Source of the DNA: a bacterium
GTDB lineage: Bacteria; Desulfobacterota; Binatia; Binatales; Binataceae
Assembly: GCA_014896235.1 (NCBI GenBank)
Contig: JADBKU010000002.1
Coordinates: forward strand, 1-64,000
Reading direction: 5' to 3'
DNA length: 64,000 bases
Of this stretch, positions 8,893 to 18,154 are shown in pieces; positions within the stretch are counted from its first letter, which is position 1, and each line of letters begins with the position of its first letter. The notes below the pieces were generated by a model. That model worked only from the letters and a program-made list of their open reading frames with translations. It was not told where the DNA came from and made no database searches. The translations under genes were made by a program, and so were the position numbers.

Positions 8893-9831
8893 CTATCTCA
8901 CGATTTTGTCGATCGCGGCCAACTGCGCCGCGGTCAGTTTCCAATCGCCGGCGCGGGCGTTCTCGGTTACCTGCTCGGGCCGGGTCGCGCCGCAAATCAC
9001 GCTCGCGACCATCGGTTGCGCGGCGAGCCAGCTCACCGCCAGTTCGACCATCGAGTGATGATGTTCCTCCGCGAATTTTTCCAGTGCGGCGAGTTTCGCG
9101 AAATTGTCGTCCTTGAGCACGCCGGCCGCGAGCCGCTTGATCGTGGCGAAACGCGTATCGGGCGGCGGCGCCACGTTAGGCCGGTATTTGCCGGTCAAAA
9201 AGCCGCTGGCGAGCGGAAAATAGGGCAGGATGCCGACGCCGAAATGAACGCAAGCCGGAATCAGCTCGGCCTCGATCGAGCGTTCGAGCAGATTGTAATG
9301 ATTCTGCGCGGAAATATACGCGGCCTGACCGCGCGTGCGTGAAATCCAGCACGAATCCGCCAGCCGCCATCCCGAGTAATTGCTGCAGCCGATATACCGG
9401 ACCTTGCCGGTGCGGACGAGATCGTCGAGCGCGGCAAGAGTTTCTTCCTCCGGCGTTTCGGGATCCGGAGTATGCACCTGGTATAAATCGATATAGTCAG
9501 TGTCCAGCCGTTTGAGACTTCCTTCGCACGAGGCGATTATGTGGCGGCGCGAGGCGCCGTGGCCGTACGGTCCGTCGGCCATCGTCATGCCGAATTTGCT
9601 CGCCACCACGACTTCACGACGGCGCGCGCCCAGCGCCTTGCCGAGCATTTCTTCCGATTGGCCGCGATTTCCATAGATATCGGCCGTGTCGAAAAAGGTG
9701 ATGCCCTCGTCAAGCGCGCGATGCACGACGGCGCGCGCCTGTTCGGCGTCGATGCGCATCCCGAAGTTGTTGCATCCGAGTCCGGCCAGCGAAATCTTGA
9801 GGCCCGAATTTCCCAACCGCCGGTATTCCAT
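8893..9831 (-). CDS. Aldo/keto reductase
   Basis: A 312-residue NAD(P)H-dependent reductase barrel. The catalytic set is visible: FDTADIYGN (Asp and Tyr, about residues 50-58), VVASKFG (Lys, about residue 79) and LYQVHTPDP (His, about residue 118). The C-terminal ICGATRPEQVTENARA is the NADP-binding segment. These enzymes interconvert carbonyls and alcohols. It is the last gene of a five-gene leftward cluster, 18 bp after the nitronate monooxygenase stop, so it is probably co-transcribed. Confidence 0.9.
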   Translation of the reverse strand: MEYRRLGNSGLKISLAGLGCNNFGMRIDAEQARAVVHRALDEGITFFDTADIYGNRGQSEEMLGKALGARRREVVVASKFGMTMADGPYGHGASRRHIIASCEGSLKRLDTDYIDLYQVHTPDPETPEEETLAALDDLVRTGKVRYIGCSNYSGWRLADSCWISRTRGQAAYISAQNHYNLLERSIEAELIPACVHFGVGILPYFPLASGFLTGKYRPNVAPPPDTRFATIKRLAAGVLKDDNFAKLAALEKFAEEHHHSMVELAVSWLAAQPMVASVICGATRPEQVTENARAGDWKLTAAQLAAIDKIVR

Positions 9832-9849
9832 GATGGTGCTCGCCGCCGT

Positions 9850-10884
9850 TTATGCCGCCGACGAAACGCGCGCCGGCTTCCAATCGGGATGAACGATGCG
9901 GCGTTCGAGCGCCGCTTCGGCCTCCGCCATCACGTCGCGCACGATCTGGCCGGCCGGTTTGATCGATCGGATCAGTCCGGCGCTCTGTCCACAGGCGAGT
10001 CCGCCGTCATCGATTTTGCCCTCGTAGCGGGCCTGTTCCGCCAGCTTGAAACCGACTTTCGCCATCTGCAAGGGGAAGGGCAGGATCTCGCTTTCGCGTC
10101 CGACCCAGGAGTCGGTGAACTTGTTGCGAATCAACCGGCACGGCTTGCCGGAATGGCATCGTGTGATGGTCGTGCCTTCCTCGTCGATCTCGACGATGCG
10201 GTTCTTGTAGTTGATGTGCGCGGTCGCCTCGCCGGTGGCGATAAAGCGCGAACCCATCCAGATGCCTTGCGCGCCCAGCGAGATCGCGGCGAGGAGTCCG
10301 CGGCCGTCGGCGATCCCGCCAGCGGCGAGGACCGGCACGTTGACGGCGTCCGCGATTTGCGGGACCAGCGTGAGCGTGCCGATGCGGCCGGTATGGCCGC
10401 CGGCTTCGTGTCCTTGCGCGATAATCACGTCGATTCCCGAGGCTTCGAGCTTGCGCGCCTGGCGCACGTTGCCGCACAGCGACATCACGATCACGCCCTG
10501 CTTGCGCGCTTGCGGAATGATCCCCGCCGGGTTGCCGAGGCCGGAGACAATCACGGGTATCTTTTCTTCAAACGTGACGTCGATCAGGCGCTGAACGTTG
10601 TCGGCGTAACGCACGACATCCTTGTCGGTTTTGTCGGCCTTGATTTCGGCGAACAGAATGTCAACCGCAAAAGGCTTGTCGGTAAGATCGCGCGTCTTGC
10701 GAATCTGTTCGCGCAATTCATGCGATCCCATGGCGCCCGAACCGATGCACCCGAGCCCGCCCGCGTTCGACACGGCCGCCGCCAGTTCGGCTTTCGCGAC
10801 GAAGCCCATTCCCGCTTGAAACACTGGGTATGCAATGCCGATGCGATCGCAGATTGGCGTGTGAAATACCGCTTTGGCGTCCAT
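9850..10884 (-). CDS. Nitronate monooxygenase / FabK-like flavoprotein
   Basis: A 344-residue FMN-binding TIM barrel of the NMO/2-nitropropane dioxygenase type. FQAGMGFVAKAELAAAVSNA at the N-terminus, QGHEAGGHTGR (about residues 147-157, with the active-site histidine) and VLAAGGIADGRGL (phosphate loop) are characteristic. Members oxidise nitronates, or reduce enoyl-ACP in the FabK branch; the neighbours here are catabolic rather than fatty-acid synthetic, which favours NMO-like activity. It lies between the SDR (63-bp gap) and the aldo/keto reductase (18-bp gap) on the minus strand. Confidence 0.85.
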   Translation of the reverse strand: MDAKAVFHTPICDRIGIAYPVFQAGMGFVAKAELAAAVSNAGGLGCIGSGAMGSHELREQIRKTRDLTDKPFAVDILFAEIKADKTDKDVVRYADNVQRLIDVTFEEKIPVIVSGLGNPAGIIPQARKQGVIVMSLCGNVRQARKLEASGIDVIIAQGHEAGGHTGRIGTLTLVPQIADAVNVPVLAAGGIADGRGLLAAISLGAQGIWMGSRFIATGEATAHINYKNRIVEIDEEGTTITRCHSGKPCRLIRNKFTDSWVGRESEILPFPLQMAKVGFKLAEQARYEGKIDDGGLACGQSAGLIRSIKPAGQIVRDVMAEAEAALERRIVHPDWKPARVSSAA

Positions 10885-10947
10885 ATATTCAATTCCTGAA
10901 ATTATACTTGCCCTGTATTTGAGAAGGCCTGAATATTTATTGTGAAT

Positions 10948-11751
10948 TCATTTTGCGCCGGGCATTCGCGGCATCCCCGTCCACGCCGTGATTCCGCCGT
11001 CCGCCACGATGCTCGCGCCGGTGATGAACGACGATTCGTCAGACGCGAGGAACGTCACCGTCGCCGCGATTTCCTCCGGTTCGCCCATCCTGCCGATCGG
11101 ATGCGCCGCACCCATCGTGCGCCGGAATTCGTCCGCGCGATCTTTCCCCAGCACCTGCGCGACGCGCGTGTTGATGCCGCCGGGGCATACGCAGTTCACG
11201 CGAATTCCGAAACGCGCGTTCTCGAGCGCCGCCGTTCGGGTCAGGTTGATTACGCCGGCCTTCGCCGCGTTGTACGAACCCATTCCGTAATCGCCGCGCG
11301 TGCCGGAGATCGACGCCGTATTGATCACGACGCCCGATTTCTGCGCGCGCATGATCGGAATCGCGTATTTCAATCCAAGGAAGGTGCTGGTCAGCGTGAC
11401 CGCGATCACCCGGCTCCAGCTTTCGAGCGAGGTTTCGTGAATCAGCGACACTTCGGCCATCCCGGCATTGTTGAACATCACGTCGAGCCGGCCGAAGCTG
11501 TCGATCGCCATCCGCACCGTCGCCTCGATGGCCGCCGGGTCCGACGCGTCTATCTTGATCGCCGCGGCGCGTCCGCCGGCCGCGGCGATTTCGCCGCGCA
11601 CCTGTTCGGCGCGCGTGCCGCTCAGATCGGCGACCACCACCGCCGCGCCTTCGGCGGCGAATCGCCGCGCGGTCGCGGCCCCGATTCCCGCGCCTCCCGC
11701 GGTCACGATCGCGACTTTTCCGTCAAGTTTTCCCGCCATGATTGTCGACAC
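10948..11751 (-). CDS. Short-chain dehydrogenase/reductase
   Basis: A 267-residue classical SDR. TAGGAGIGAATAR (about residues 17-29) is the Rossmann cofactor motif, NNAGMAE the structural motif, and YNAAKAG (about residue 160) holds the catalytic Tyr-x3-Lys. The C-terminal ASIVADGGIT is typical. The GTG at 11751 gives this start; an ATG at 11739 is equally possible and neither has a clear SD. It begins 9 bp after the acyl-CoA dehydrogenase stop, so the two are surely co-transcribed and probably act in series on a hydroxy- or keto-acyl substrate. Confidence 0.9.
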   Translation of the reverse strand: MSTIMAGKLDGKVAIVTAGGAGIGAATARRFAAEGAAVVVADLSGTRAEQVRGEIAAAGGRAAAIKIDASDPAAIEATVRMAIDSFGRLDVMFNNAGMAEVSLIHETSLESWSRVIAVTLTSTFLGLKYAIPIMRAQKSGVVINTASISGTRGDYGMGSYNAAKAGVINLTRTAALENARFGIRVNCVCPGGINTRVAQVLGKDRADEFRRTMGAAHPIGRMGEPEEIAATVTFLASDESSFITGASIVADGGITAWTGMPRMPGAK

Positions 11752-11760
11752 GTCCGCGCT

Positions 11761-12948
11761 TCAGCCTTTCGGCAGGCCAAGCACACGCTCCCCGATAATG
11801 TTGTGCTGAATTTCGTTAGTTCCGGCCGCGATCGTCCCGCGCCGCGCCGCCAGCATCCGATGCGACCATTTGCCGTGATCGATCGCGCCTGCCGCGCGAT
11901 ACTCGAACTGCGCGTATGGCCCCAGCAACTCCATCGCGAACTTCTGGATGCGCAGGTTGAGGTCGCTCGTGCACAGCTTCATCATCGAGCCTTCCGGCCC
12001 GGGCGGCAGTCCGCGCAATTGCCGGGTGAGCTGCCGCAGGCTGGTATATTTGAGCGCCTCCGCCTCGCACGCGAACGCCGCGATCGCGTCGCGCACGTAG
12101 TCGTCCTCGATCGCCGGCCGGCCGCCGCGCGTCACCTGCCGCGCCGTGTCCGCGAGCTGCCGCACCTCGACCATCATGTCGGTGCGCCCGCCGTGGATCG
12201 TCCGCTCGAACATCATGTTCGTAATCGCGACCATCCAGCCCTCGTTCACCTTGCCGACCAGATTTTCCTTCGGCACCACGACGTCCTCGAAGAACACCTG
12301 GTTGAAGCCGTGCTCGCCCGTGATCTGGATCAACGGCCGGATCGTCACGCCCGGACTTTTCAAATCGACCAGCAAATAGCTGAGCCCGCGATGCTTCGGC
12401 GCCGACGGATCGGTGCGGCACAGCAGCGTCGAAAAGTCCGCGTGATGCGCGTTCGAGGTCCACACTTTCGATCCGTTGACGACGAAATGATCGCCATGAT
12501 CGACCGCCCGCGTCTGCACCGCCGCCAAATCCGATCCGTGGTTCGGCTCCGACAATCCCTGGCACCAGATTTCCTCGGCCGGCGGAATCCGCGGAATATA
12601 CCGGCGCTTCTGCTCCGGCGTGCCCCACTGCATCAGCGTGGGCCCCACGCGCGCGATGCCCTGGAAATTCACCGTCGGCGGAGCCTTAATCCGGTCCAGC
12701 TCCTGATTGTAGATGAACTGCTGCATCAGCGTCGCGCCGCGCCCGCCGTACTCCTTCGGCCAGTGGATACACATCCAGCCGGCGTCGTAGAGCTTGCGAT
12801 GCCACGCGCGGCGGCGCTCGAACTCTTCCTTCGTATCCGGATCGGAAAGCTCGCCGTCCTCACGCCAGTCGCGCGGCACGTTCGCTTCCAGCCACGCGCG
12901 AAATTCGCGGCGGAAGGCTTCGTCCTCTTCGCTGTATCGGAAATCCAT
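11761..12948 (-). CDS. Acyl-CoA dehydrogenase family protein
   Basis: A 395-residue FAD-dependent acyl-CoA dehydrogenase. N-terminal helices start at MDFRYSEEDEAFRREFRAWL. CQGLSEPNHGSDLA (about residues 120-133) and VNGSKVWTSNAHHAD form the flavin/substrate beta-domain signatures. The C-terminal NEIQHNIIGERVLGLP closes the family pattern. It oxidises an acyl-CoA at C2-C3 and passes electrons to ETF. It follows the LLM oxidoreductase by 25 bp and precedes the SDR. I did not identify the catalytic base with certainty, so chain-length preference is open. Confidence 0.9.
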   Translation of the reverse strand: MDFRYSEEDEAFRREFRAWLEANVPRDWREDGELSDPDTKEEFERRRAWHRKLYDAGWMCIHWPKEYGGRGATLMQQFIYNQELDRIKAPPTVNFQGIARVGPTLMQWGTPEQKRRYIPRIPPAEEIWCQGLSEPNHGSDLAAVQTRAVDHGDHFVVNGSKVWTSNAHHADFSTLLCRTDPSAPKHRGLSYLLVDLKSPGVTIRPLIQITGEHGFNQVFFEDVVVPKENLVGKVNEGWMVAITNMMFERTIHGGRTDMMVEVRQLADTARQVTRGGRPAIEDDYVRDAIAAFACEAEALKYTSLRQLTRQLRGLPPGPEGSMMKLCTSDLNLRIQKFAMELLGPYAQFEYRAAGAIDHGKWSHRMLAARRGTIAAGTNEIQHNIIGERVLGLPKG

Positions 12949-12973
12949 CTGCGCGACCTCCCGCCCGCGACGC

Positions 12974-14305
12974 TCAGCGCAATCCGAGTTCCGCCAGCGG
13001 CGCGCGATCCGCGACCGCGATCCGCGACGTTCCCGCGGCCAGCTTCACCGATCCCGGCGTGCGCTGGAACGGATCCGGCAAATCGATCTCTTTCGCATAC
13101 TCCTTCAGCGCCGGCATCACTTCCTGCGCGAACAGCCGCATGCTCGTCCGCCGATCTTCGTTAGGCACCGGCCCCTGGACGCTGAACATGATGAAAATTC
13201 CCGGACGCAGCACCCGCAGGATCGTCTTGACCTTGTCCGCCACCGATTTCGGCGTGCCCGCGATCACCTGGTAGTTGCGTTTGACCTTGTCCAGGCCGGC
13301 GCGCAGCTTGCGCCGCACCTCGTCGTAATCGACCGACTCCTCTTCGCCGTCCTGCATATGCCGCATCAGCTTTTCGCCGCTCACGCCGAGCCACGCGCTG
13401 GTGCTCTGCTTCGCCAGCATCCGGATCGCCGCCTTCGAGTTGTAGCCTGGCGGCACCGTGAATTGCGGCGCCGAAAACGCGTTCTGCCCGCCGCCGAACA
13501 CGAAATTGTCCGCGATCGCCGACGCCTTCTCCTCCGTCTCCGCCACCACCGTCGGAATCAGATAGCCGAAATTCTCCGGCCCGGCCTGATAGCCGTGCTT
13601 CGCCGCTTCGTCCGCGTAGTAGTCCCAAAGATCGCAGGTCGGCCCCAGCAGCGTGCCCAGCCCGATATAGGGGTAGCGATGCCGCGCGCACCATCGCACC
13701 GTCTCCGGACTCAGCACCCCCGGAATCCACATCGGCGGATATGGTTTCTGATACGGCAGCGCCCACGGATTCACGTGCCGGTAATGGAAATGCTTGCCCT
13801 CGTAGCGCCACGGCCCCGGCCGCGTCCACGCCTCCACGATAAAGTCGTGCGCCTCCTCGAACATCTCGCGGTTGTAAGCCGGATTCGCATTGTTGAAGAA
13901 CTGCTCGCTGCCCGCTCCGCGCACCCATCCCGTCACCAGCCGCCCGCGCGAGATCAGGTCGATTTCCGCCAGTTCCTCGGCCATCCGCAGCGGATGCTTG
14001 ATCACTGGAAGTGGATTTCCGATCAGCACGAGACGTGCGCGCTTGGTTCGATAGGCGAGTATCGCGGCCTCGACGTTCATGACCGATCCCATGCAGATCG
14101 GATTGCCGTGATGCTCGTTAAGGGCGAGCACGTCAAAGCCCAGATCCTCGGCGTAGCAGTACTCGTCGAGATAATAGTTGTAGTCTTCGGAAGCTTTTTC
14201 GCGGTCGTAGTATTTGTTTGAGACGGCGAAAAACGCCTGGTTCCGGAGCAACTCTTCTTCGGGCAGCCAGCGGTACGGGCGCTCGGTGAAATATCCGATT
14301 TGCAT
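12974..14305 (-). CDS. LLM-class flavin-dependent oxidoreductase
   Basis: A 443-residue luciferase-like protein, first in the leftward cluster. MQIGYFTERPYRWLPEEELL at the start, LGFDVLALNEHHG (about residues 55-67), GRLVTGWVRGAGSEQ (about residues 120-134) and GTPKSVADKV near the C-terminus are shared with the tandem pair at 56460 and 57905, so the three are paralogues of one long-form subgroup. Likely a flavin- or F420-dependent monooxygenase. Codons are strongly G/C-ended, like its neighbours. The 198 bp upstream is shared with the divergent MBL gene. Confidence 0.88.
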   Translation of the reverse strand: MQIGYFTERPYRWLPEEELLRNQAFFAVSNKYYDREKASEDYNYYLDEYCYAEDLGFDVLALNEHHGNPICMGSVMNVEAAILAYRTKRARLVLIGNPLPVIKHPLRMAEELAEIDLISRGRLVTGWVRGAGSEQFFNNANPAYNREMFEEAHDFIVEAWTRPGPWRYEGKHFHYRHVNPWALPYQKPYPPMWIPGVLSPETVRWCARHRYPYIGLGTLLGPTCDLWDYYADEAAKHGYQAGPENFGYLIPTVVAETEEKASAIADNFVFGGGQNAFSAPQFTVPPGYNSKAAIRMLAKQSTSAWLGVSGEKLMRHMQDGEEESVDYDEVRRKLRAGLDKVKRNYQVIAGTPKSVADKVKTILRVLRPGIFIMFSVQGPVPNEDRRTSMRLFAQEVMPALKEYAKEIDLPDPFQRTPGSVKLAAGTSRIAVADRAPLAELGLR

Positions 14306-14503
14306 GCGAAAAATTTAACGGTTTCAGCGCCGCTTTCGCAAACGAATCGTCGCGAACTCGCGGTGTCGGTTCCCTCGCCGCATACCTCTTGAAATCGTGC
14401 CGCGCGCGAGCGCTCGCTCGAACGGCTTTGCCGGCGCGCTTGCGGTGACGATTGCATCCGCTCTACGGTTCGGCTGATTGTAATTCCGCGAGTTGGAAGG
14501 GCC

Positions 14504-15490
14504 ATGAAGAACACGATCGCTCCGGCTTTGGTCGATAAAATCGAAATTCAAGTTCTCGTCGACAATGCGACCGACAGCCTGTCGAGCATCCCGGCGCACG
14601 CGGAATCAGAATTCGCCTACCTCGATCGGCACGGGATGGGCGAGCTGTCGGGCGACGCCCTGTGCTGCGCCTGCCATGGCCTTTCGCTGCTGATTACGGC
14701 CACGCGCGGCGACCGGAAACATACCGTGCTTTTCGATAGCGGACCGGAAGAATACGCCTTCGAGCGCAACGCAAACCGGTTGAGTTTACACCTCGGAATT
14801 GTCGAAAGCATCGTTCTGTCGCACGGGCACTGGGACCATGCGGGCGGGATGCTCAAGGCGGTCGAGATGGTCCGCGCGGGCAACGGTCTGCGTCCAGTAC
14901 CCTACTATGCCCATCCGGGAATGTTTCGCTCGCGCGCTCGCCGGCTTCCCGGCGGCGAGCTCAGGCCGATGAAGGACGTTCCGTCGGTCGATGCGTTAAC
15001 TGCACGCGGCGCGCAGACGATCGTGACGCGGGAGCCACAGATGCTCTGCGACGGCATGTTCGCTCTCAGCGGCGAGATCCCGCGGGTTACCCCTTTCGAG
15101 CGCGGACTGCCCGGCCATTTTCAAAAAGCCTGCGATGGAAGCTGGGCGCCTGACCCGTTGCTTATCGACGAGCGCTTTCTGATGGCCCATGTCGAAGGCA
15201 AGGGGCTGGTCGTCTTCACGGCATGTTCGCACGCCGGGGTGGTCAACGTTCTCAAGCATGCGCGCGAGATCGCGGGCGGCGCGCCGATCCATGCCGTTGT
15301 CGGAGGGTTCCATCTCGCAGGCGCCAACGAGAAGATTATTCCTGAAACAATCGCGGCCTTGCTGGAGCTGAATCCCCATACTATCGCCGCCGGACACTGT
15401 ACCGGATGGCGCGCGATCGTCGCTTTGGCGAACGCCTGCGGCGACGGCGTGCTCGATCCGTCCGTGGTCGGCAAGCGCTACGTTTTCTGA
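14504..15490 (+). CDS. MBL-fold metallo-hydrolase (dihydropterin/RFA-P synthase-like branch)
   Basis: A 328-residue MBL-fold protein. LSHGHWDHAGGM (about residues 105-116) is the zinc motif with the GHWDHAGG form typical of the archaeal-type 7,8-dihydropterin-6-methyl-4-aminobenzene-phosphate synthase branch. Near the N-terminus is IQVLVDNATD, another mark of that branch. FTACSHAGVVN and VVGGFHLAGA supply later ligands, and AAGHCTGW ends the site. The branch name is historical, and members in ordinary bacteria have no settled reaction. It is divergent from the LLM cluster and 86 bp ahead of the rhodanese gene. Confidence 0.78.
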   Translation: MKNTIAPALVDKIEIQVLVDNATDSLSSIPAHAESEFAYLDRHGMGELSGDALCCACHGLSLLITATRGDRKHTVLFDSGPEEYAFERNANRLSLHLGIVESIVLSHGHWDHAGGMLKAVEMVRAGNGLRPVPYYAHPGMFRSRARRLPGGELRPMKDVPSVDALTARGAQTIVTREPQMLCDGMFALSGEIPRVTPFERGLPGHFQKACDGSWAPDPLLIDERFLMAHVEGKGLVVFTACSHAGVVNVLKHAREIAGGAPIHAVVGGFHLAGANEKIIPETIAALLELNPHTIAAGHCTGWRAIVALANACGDGVLDPSVVGKRYVF

Positions 15491-15576
15491 CGGTCATTGG
15501 ATGGGACGCGGCTGCTTGAATGCGATCGTATTCGTCAGTGGTGAGCTAAAAACGCATAATTTGCAGGAGAGATAAG

Positions 15577-16464
15577 ATGGCGCAGACAACCTTTAACGAC
15601 CCCCATTCGCTGGTCACAACCGAATGGCTTGCGGAGCATTTGGATGATCCCAACCTTCGCATCTTCGATTGCACGACTTATCTGCGTCAGGCCGAAGCAG
15701 GCTCCGGCGCGCCGTACCAGATCGTCAGCGGACGGGCGGATTATGACGTCGCGCATATCCCCGGCGCCGGATTTCTCGACCTGCAGGGCGAACTGTCCGA
15801 TAACGCCGTGAAACTGCGCTTCATGCTGCCGCGCGCCGAGGATTTCGCCGCGGCGATGTCGCGCCATGGCGTCAGCGGCGACGTTCGCGTGGTTTTGTAC
15901 AGCGCGGGCGGAATGATGTGGTCAACGCGGGTCTGGTGGATGCTGCGCGAGTTCGGTTTCGTGAACGCCGCGATTCTGGATGGCGGATGGGAAAAATGGA
16001 AAGCCGAGGGTCGCCCGGTGTCATCCGAGCCATGCCGCTACGCACCGGCGGTTTTTCAACCGCGTTCGCCGCAGGGAATTTTCGTCGGCAAGGAACGGGT
16101 GCGCGCGGCGATCGACGATCCTGACACGATCGTCGTCAACGCGCTCTCGCCGGACCTGCACAGCGGCAAAGGCCCAAGCCGCTACGGCCGACCCGGACGC
16201 ATCCCGGGCAGCGTCAATGTGCCGGCGGCCACACTCGTCGATCGCAACACGAAAGGTTTGGCGTCGCTGGAGGAAGCCGCCGCCAGGTTCCGGGCGGCCG
16301 GCGTCGAGCCTGCAAAGAACGTCATCTGCTATTGCGGCGGTGGAATCGCGGCCAGTCTGGACCTTTTTGTGCTGCATCAATTGGGTTACCAGAATCTCAG
16401 CCTTTATGACGCATCAATGAGCGAATGGGCGCGAGATGAATCGCTGCCGATCGAAACCGACTGA
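15577..16464 (+). CDS. Sulfurtransferase with two rhodanese domains
   Basis: A 295-residue tandem rhodanese protein. Domain 1 (about residues 10-145) lacks a catalytic cysteine, as usual. Domain 2 (about 160-290) has the active-site loop CYCGGGIAAS (about residues 250-259). Such proteins are thiosulfate or 3-mercaptopyruvate sulfurtransferases; a CxGGG loop with small residues is atypical of classical CRKGVT rhodaneses, so the donor is uncertain. A GGAGAG SD lies 5 bp before the ATG. No signal peptide is visible. Confidence 0.85.
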   Translation: MAQTTFNDPHSLVTTEWLAEHLDDPNLRIFDCTTYLRQAEAGSGAPYQIVSGRADYDVAHIPGAGFLDLQGELSDNAVKLRFMLPRAEDFAAAMSRHGVSGDVRVVLYSAGGMMWSTRVWWMLREFGFVNAAILDGGWEKWKAEGRPVSSEPCRYAPAVFQPRSPQGIFVGKERVRAAIDDPDTIVVNALSPDLHSGKGPSRYGRPGRIPGSVNVPAATLVDRNTKGLASLEEAAARFRAAGVEPAKNVICYCGGGIAASLDLFVLHQLGYQNLSLYDASMSEWARDESLPIETD

Positions 16465-16610
16465 GACCGGCTCGCTTCGGAGCGCATCGAAAGAATCAAC
16501 CGCGGCCGAATCGCGAGAGTCATCCGCCGCGGCGATCGACAGCACAATCGCGGCGCGTACAGTCGCGCGCCGCGATCATCGCTGCGGCCAGCCAAGGAGT
16601 TCAAACGGAT

Positions 16611-17915
16611 ATGAAAGACCGGCGTGACGCAGACCGGAAACTTGTTGAAGAAGTGGCTCAATTCCCACTGCTGGAAGCGCTGTTCGGCCGGCGTGCGCGG
16701 CGTTTTGGCATGGGCATGACGATCCCGGACGGACCGCTCGCCTACGAATCGAAACTCGCGCCGGTTCCGCTCAACGATCTCGAGCGGGCGCTGCTGGTGC
16801 TGTGCGGCGCCGGAATCAACGGATGGAACACCGGGATGGAGCATACGGCGGCCGGTCTTCCTGATACCGGATGTAACTATCCTGTGCGTTTATTGGGCCG
16901 CACTTATCCAAGCGGCGCGGGAATTTACGCGACGGAGCTGATTTTTACCGACGACAGCGGAACCTTCCTCACCCGATTGCGCAATCTCGATCCGGCTGAG
17001 TTCGATCGTTTGGGCGACGGCGAGCCGGCGCAGCTTATCGATTTCGTCAGGCGGAATTGCGTCAAGCTTGCCGATGGCCGGACCGAGGTGCCGGTACGGA
17101 TTCCCCATATCAGCGCCCACAATCTGTGGAACGCGAATAAACCCGGAACCACGGTCTTTGCGCCGGTAATCGATTTGTCCGAGCAAATGTTCGACCTTCT
17201 AGCCGTCTACATGGGGATGGGATTCACGCCCTACGATCCCAAATTCGACAGGATTTGCGGGGACCTCCGCCCCTGGATCGAACGCGGGCTCATCGATCCG
17301 GCAAAACGGTTTTCGATGGTCGATTTTGATCAGTACTGTCTCGCGACCGGAGCGATGGAACTGTCGCTGATTTGCCACAATATGACGTTGATGTTGCAGG
17401 CCATGGGACTTGGCGGATGGCTCTTTACGGGAATCAATCCGCCCAGCCTGATGGGCGCGTTCGCGTCTGACGGCGTAAAAGGCCTTGGATTCCGCTTTGC
17501 GCGCGGTGGGTCGCTGCCAGCGCCGAATCCGATTGGAATCGACGGACAGTTCGAGGGTCTCTGTCCGCCCTATTGCGCCGACATGAGGGAAGCGGCCGTC
17601 AAGTTCAGCGAACGAAAATTCGGCCCCGGCGGCGCTTTCGACCCCGCTCGCCCCGGACCGTTCCGGGAGAATGCCGCGGTCAAGGCGAGAATCGAGCGCT
17701 ATACGCCTGATTTTGTCGCGATGTTGGGCGAAACCGCGCAATATCTATACGACACCTATGGACGGTTTCCCGCGACAGTTCCGACTTTTTACATGCGCGT
17801 CTATACGCAGGCGCATCATCTTGACCCCGGCTTCTATGACCAGCACTTCGGCCCGAACTTTTACCTGGACACGCATCGCAACCACATGCAGAAGTGGCAC
17901 GCCGGGGAGCGTTGA
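16611..17915 (+). CDS. Uncharacterised 434-residue protein
   Basis: I cannot name this family with certainty. The N-terminus has LFGRRARRFGMGM followed by GPLAYESKLAPVPLNDLERALLVLCGAGING (quoted in parts; about residues 24-70), faintly like the RRS-R-F start of nitroreductases. The rest does not show a nitroreductase FMN pattern I can follow. The C-terminal region has YARF-like aromatic stretches and HHLDPGFYDQHFGPNFY. No signal peptide or membrane segment is visible. SD AAGGAG lies about 12 bp before the ATG. It is downstream of the rhodanese (147 bp) and upstream of the acyl-CoA ligase/oxc pair on the same strand. Coding status is well supported by length and codon use. Confidence 0.7.
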   Translation: MKDRRDADRKLVEEVAQFPLLEALFGRRARRFGMGMTIPDGPLAYESKLAPVPLNDLERALLVLCGAGINGWNTGMEHTAAGLPDTGCNYPVRLLGRTYPSGAGIYATELIFTDDSGTFLTRLRNLDPAEFDRLGDGEPAQLIDFVRRNCVKLADGRTEVPVRIPHISAHNLWNANKPGTTVFAPVIDLSEQMFDLLAVYMGMGFTPYDPKFDRICGDLRPWIERGLIDPAKRFSMVDFDQYCLATGAMELSLICHNMTLMLQAMGLGGWLFTGINPPSLMGAFASDGVKGLGFRFARGGSLPAPNPIGIDGQFEGLCPPYCADMREAAVKFSERKFGPGGAFDPARPGPFRENAAVKARIERYTPDFVAMLGETAQYLYDTYGRFPATVPTFYMRVYTQAHHLDPGFYDQHFGPNFYLDTHRNHMQKWHAGER

Positions 17916-18154
17916 GCGCCGCTTCTCCGCCGGCGCCGAGCGGTTGATTGCGCTCGACGCGTTTTCTTTGCGCGAAGCGCGCGGCCGGTCGAGCTTTTCA
18001 CGCTTTCGGAGCTGGCGCCAAATCGCGGCTGCTGACCCCTGGCCGATAGACTAGGCGTCCATCCGCTCGCCGCCGCACGCTGGGTAGGGCGTGGCTATTT
18101 CGCATGGATTTATAGACGAGTATCGGTTAACTTTAAGCCGTTTTGAATATCAAC

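Noticed and set aside
10942..13164. A 740-codon open frame on the plus strand
   Set aside because: It lies antisense to the SDR and acyl-CoA dehydrogenase genes, is full of Arg/His/Pro and has no family motifs. It is an artefact of GC-rich codon use on the opposite strand.
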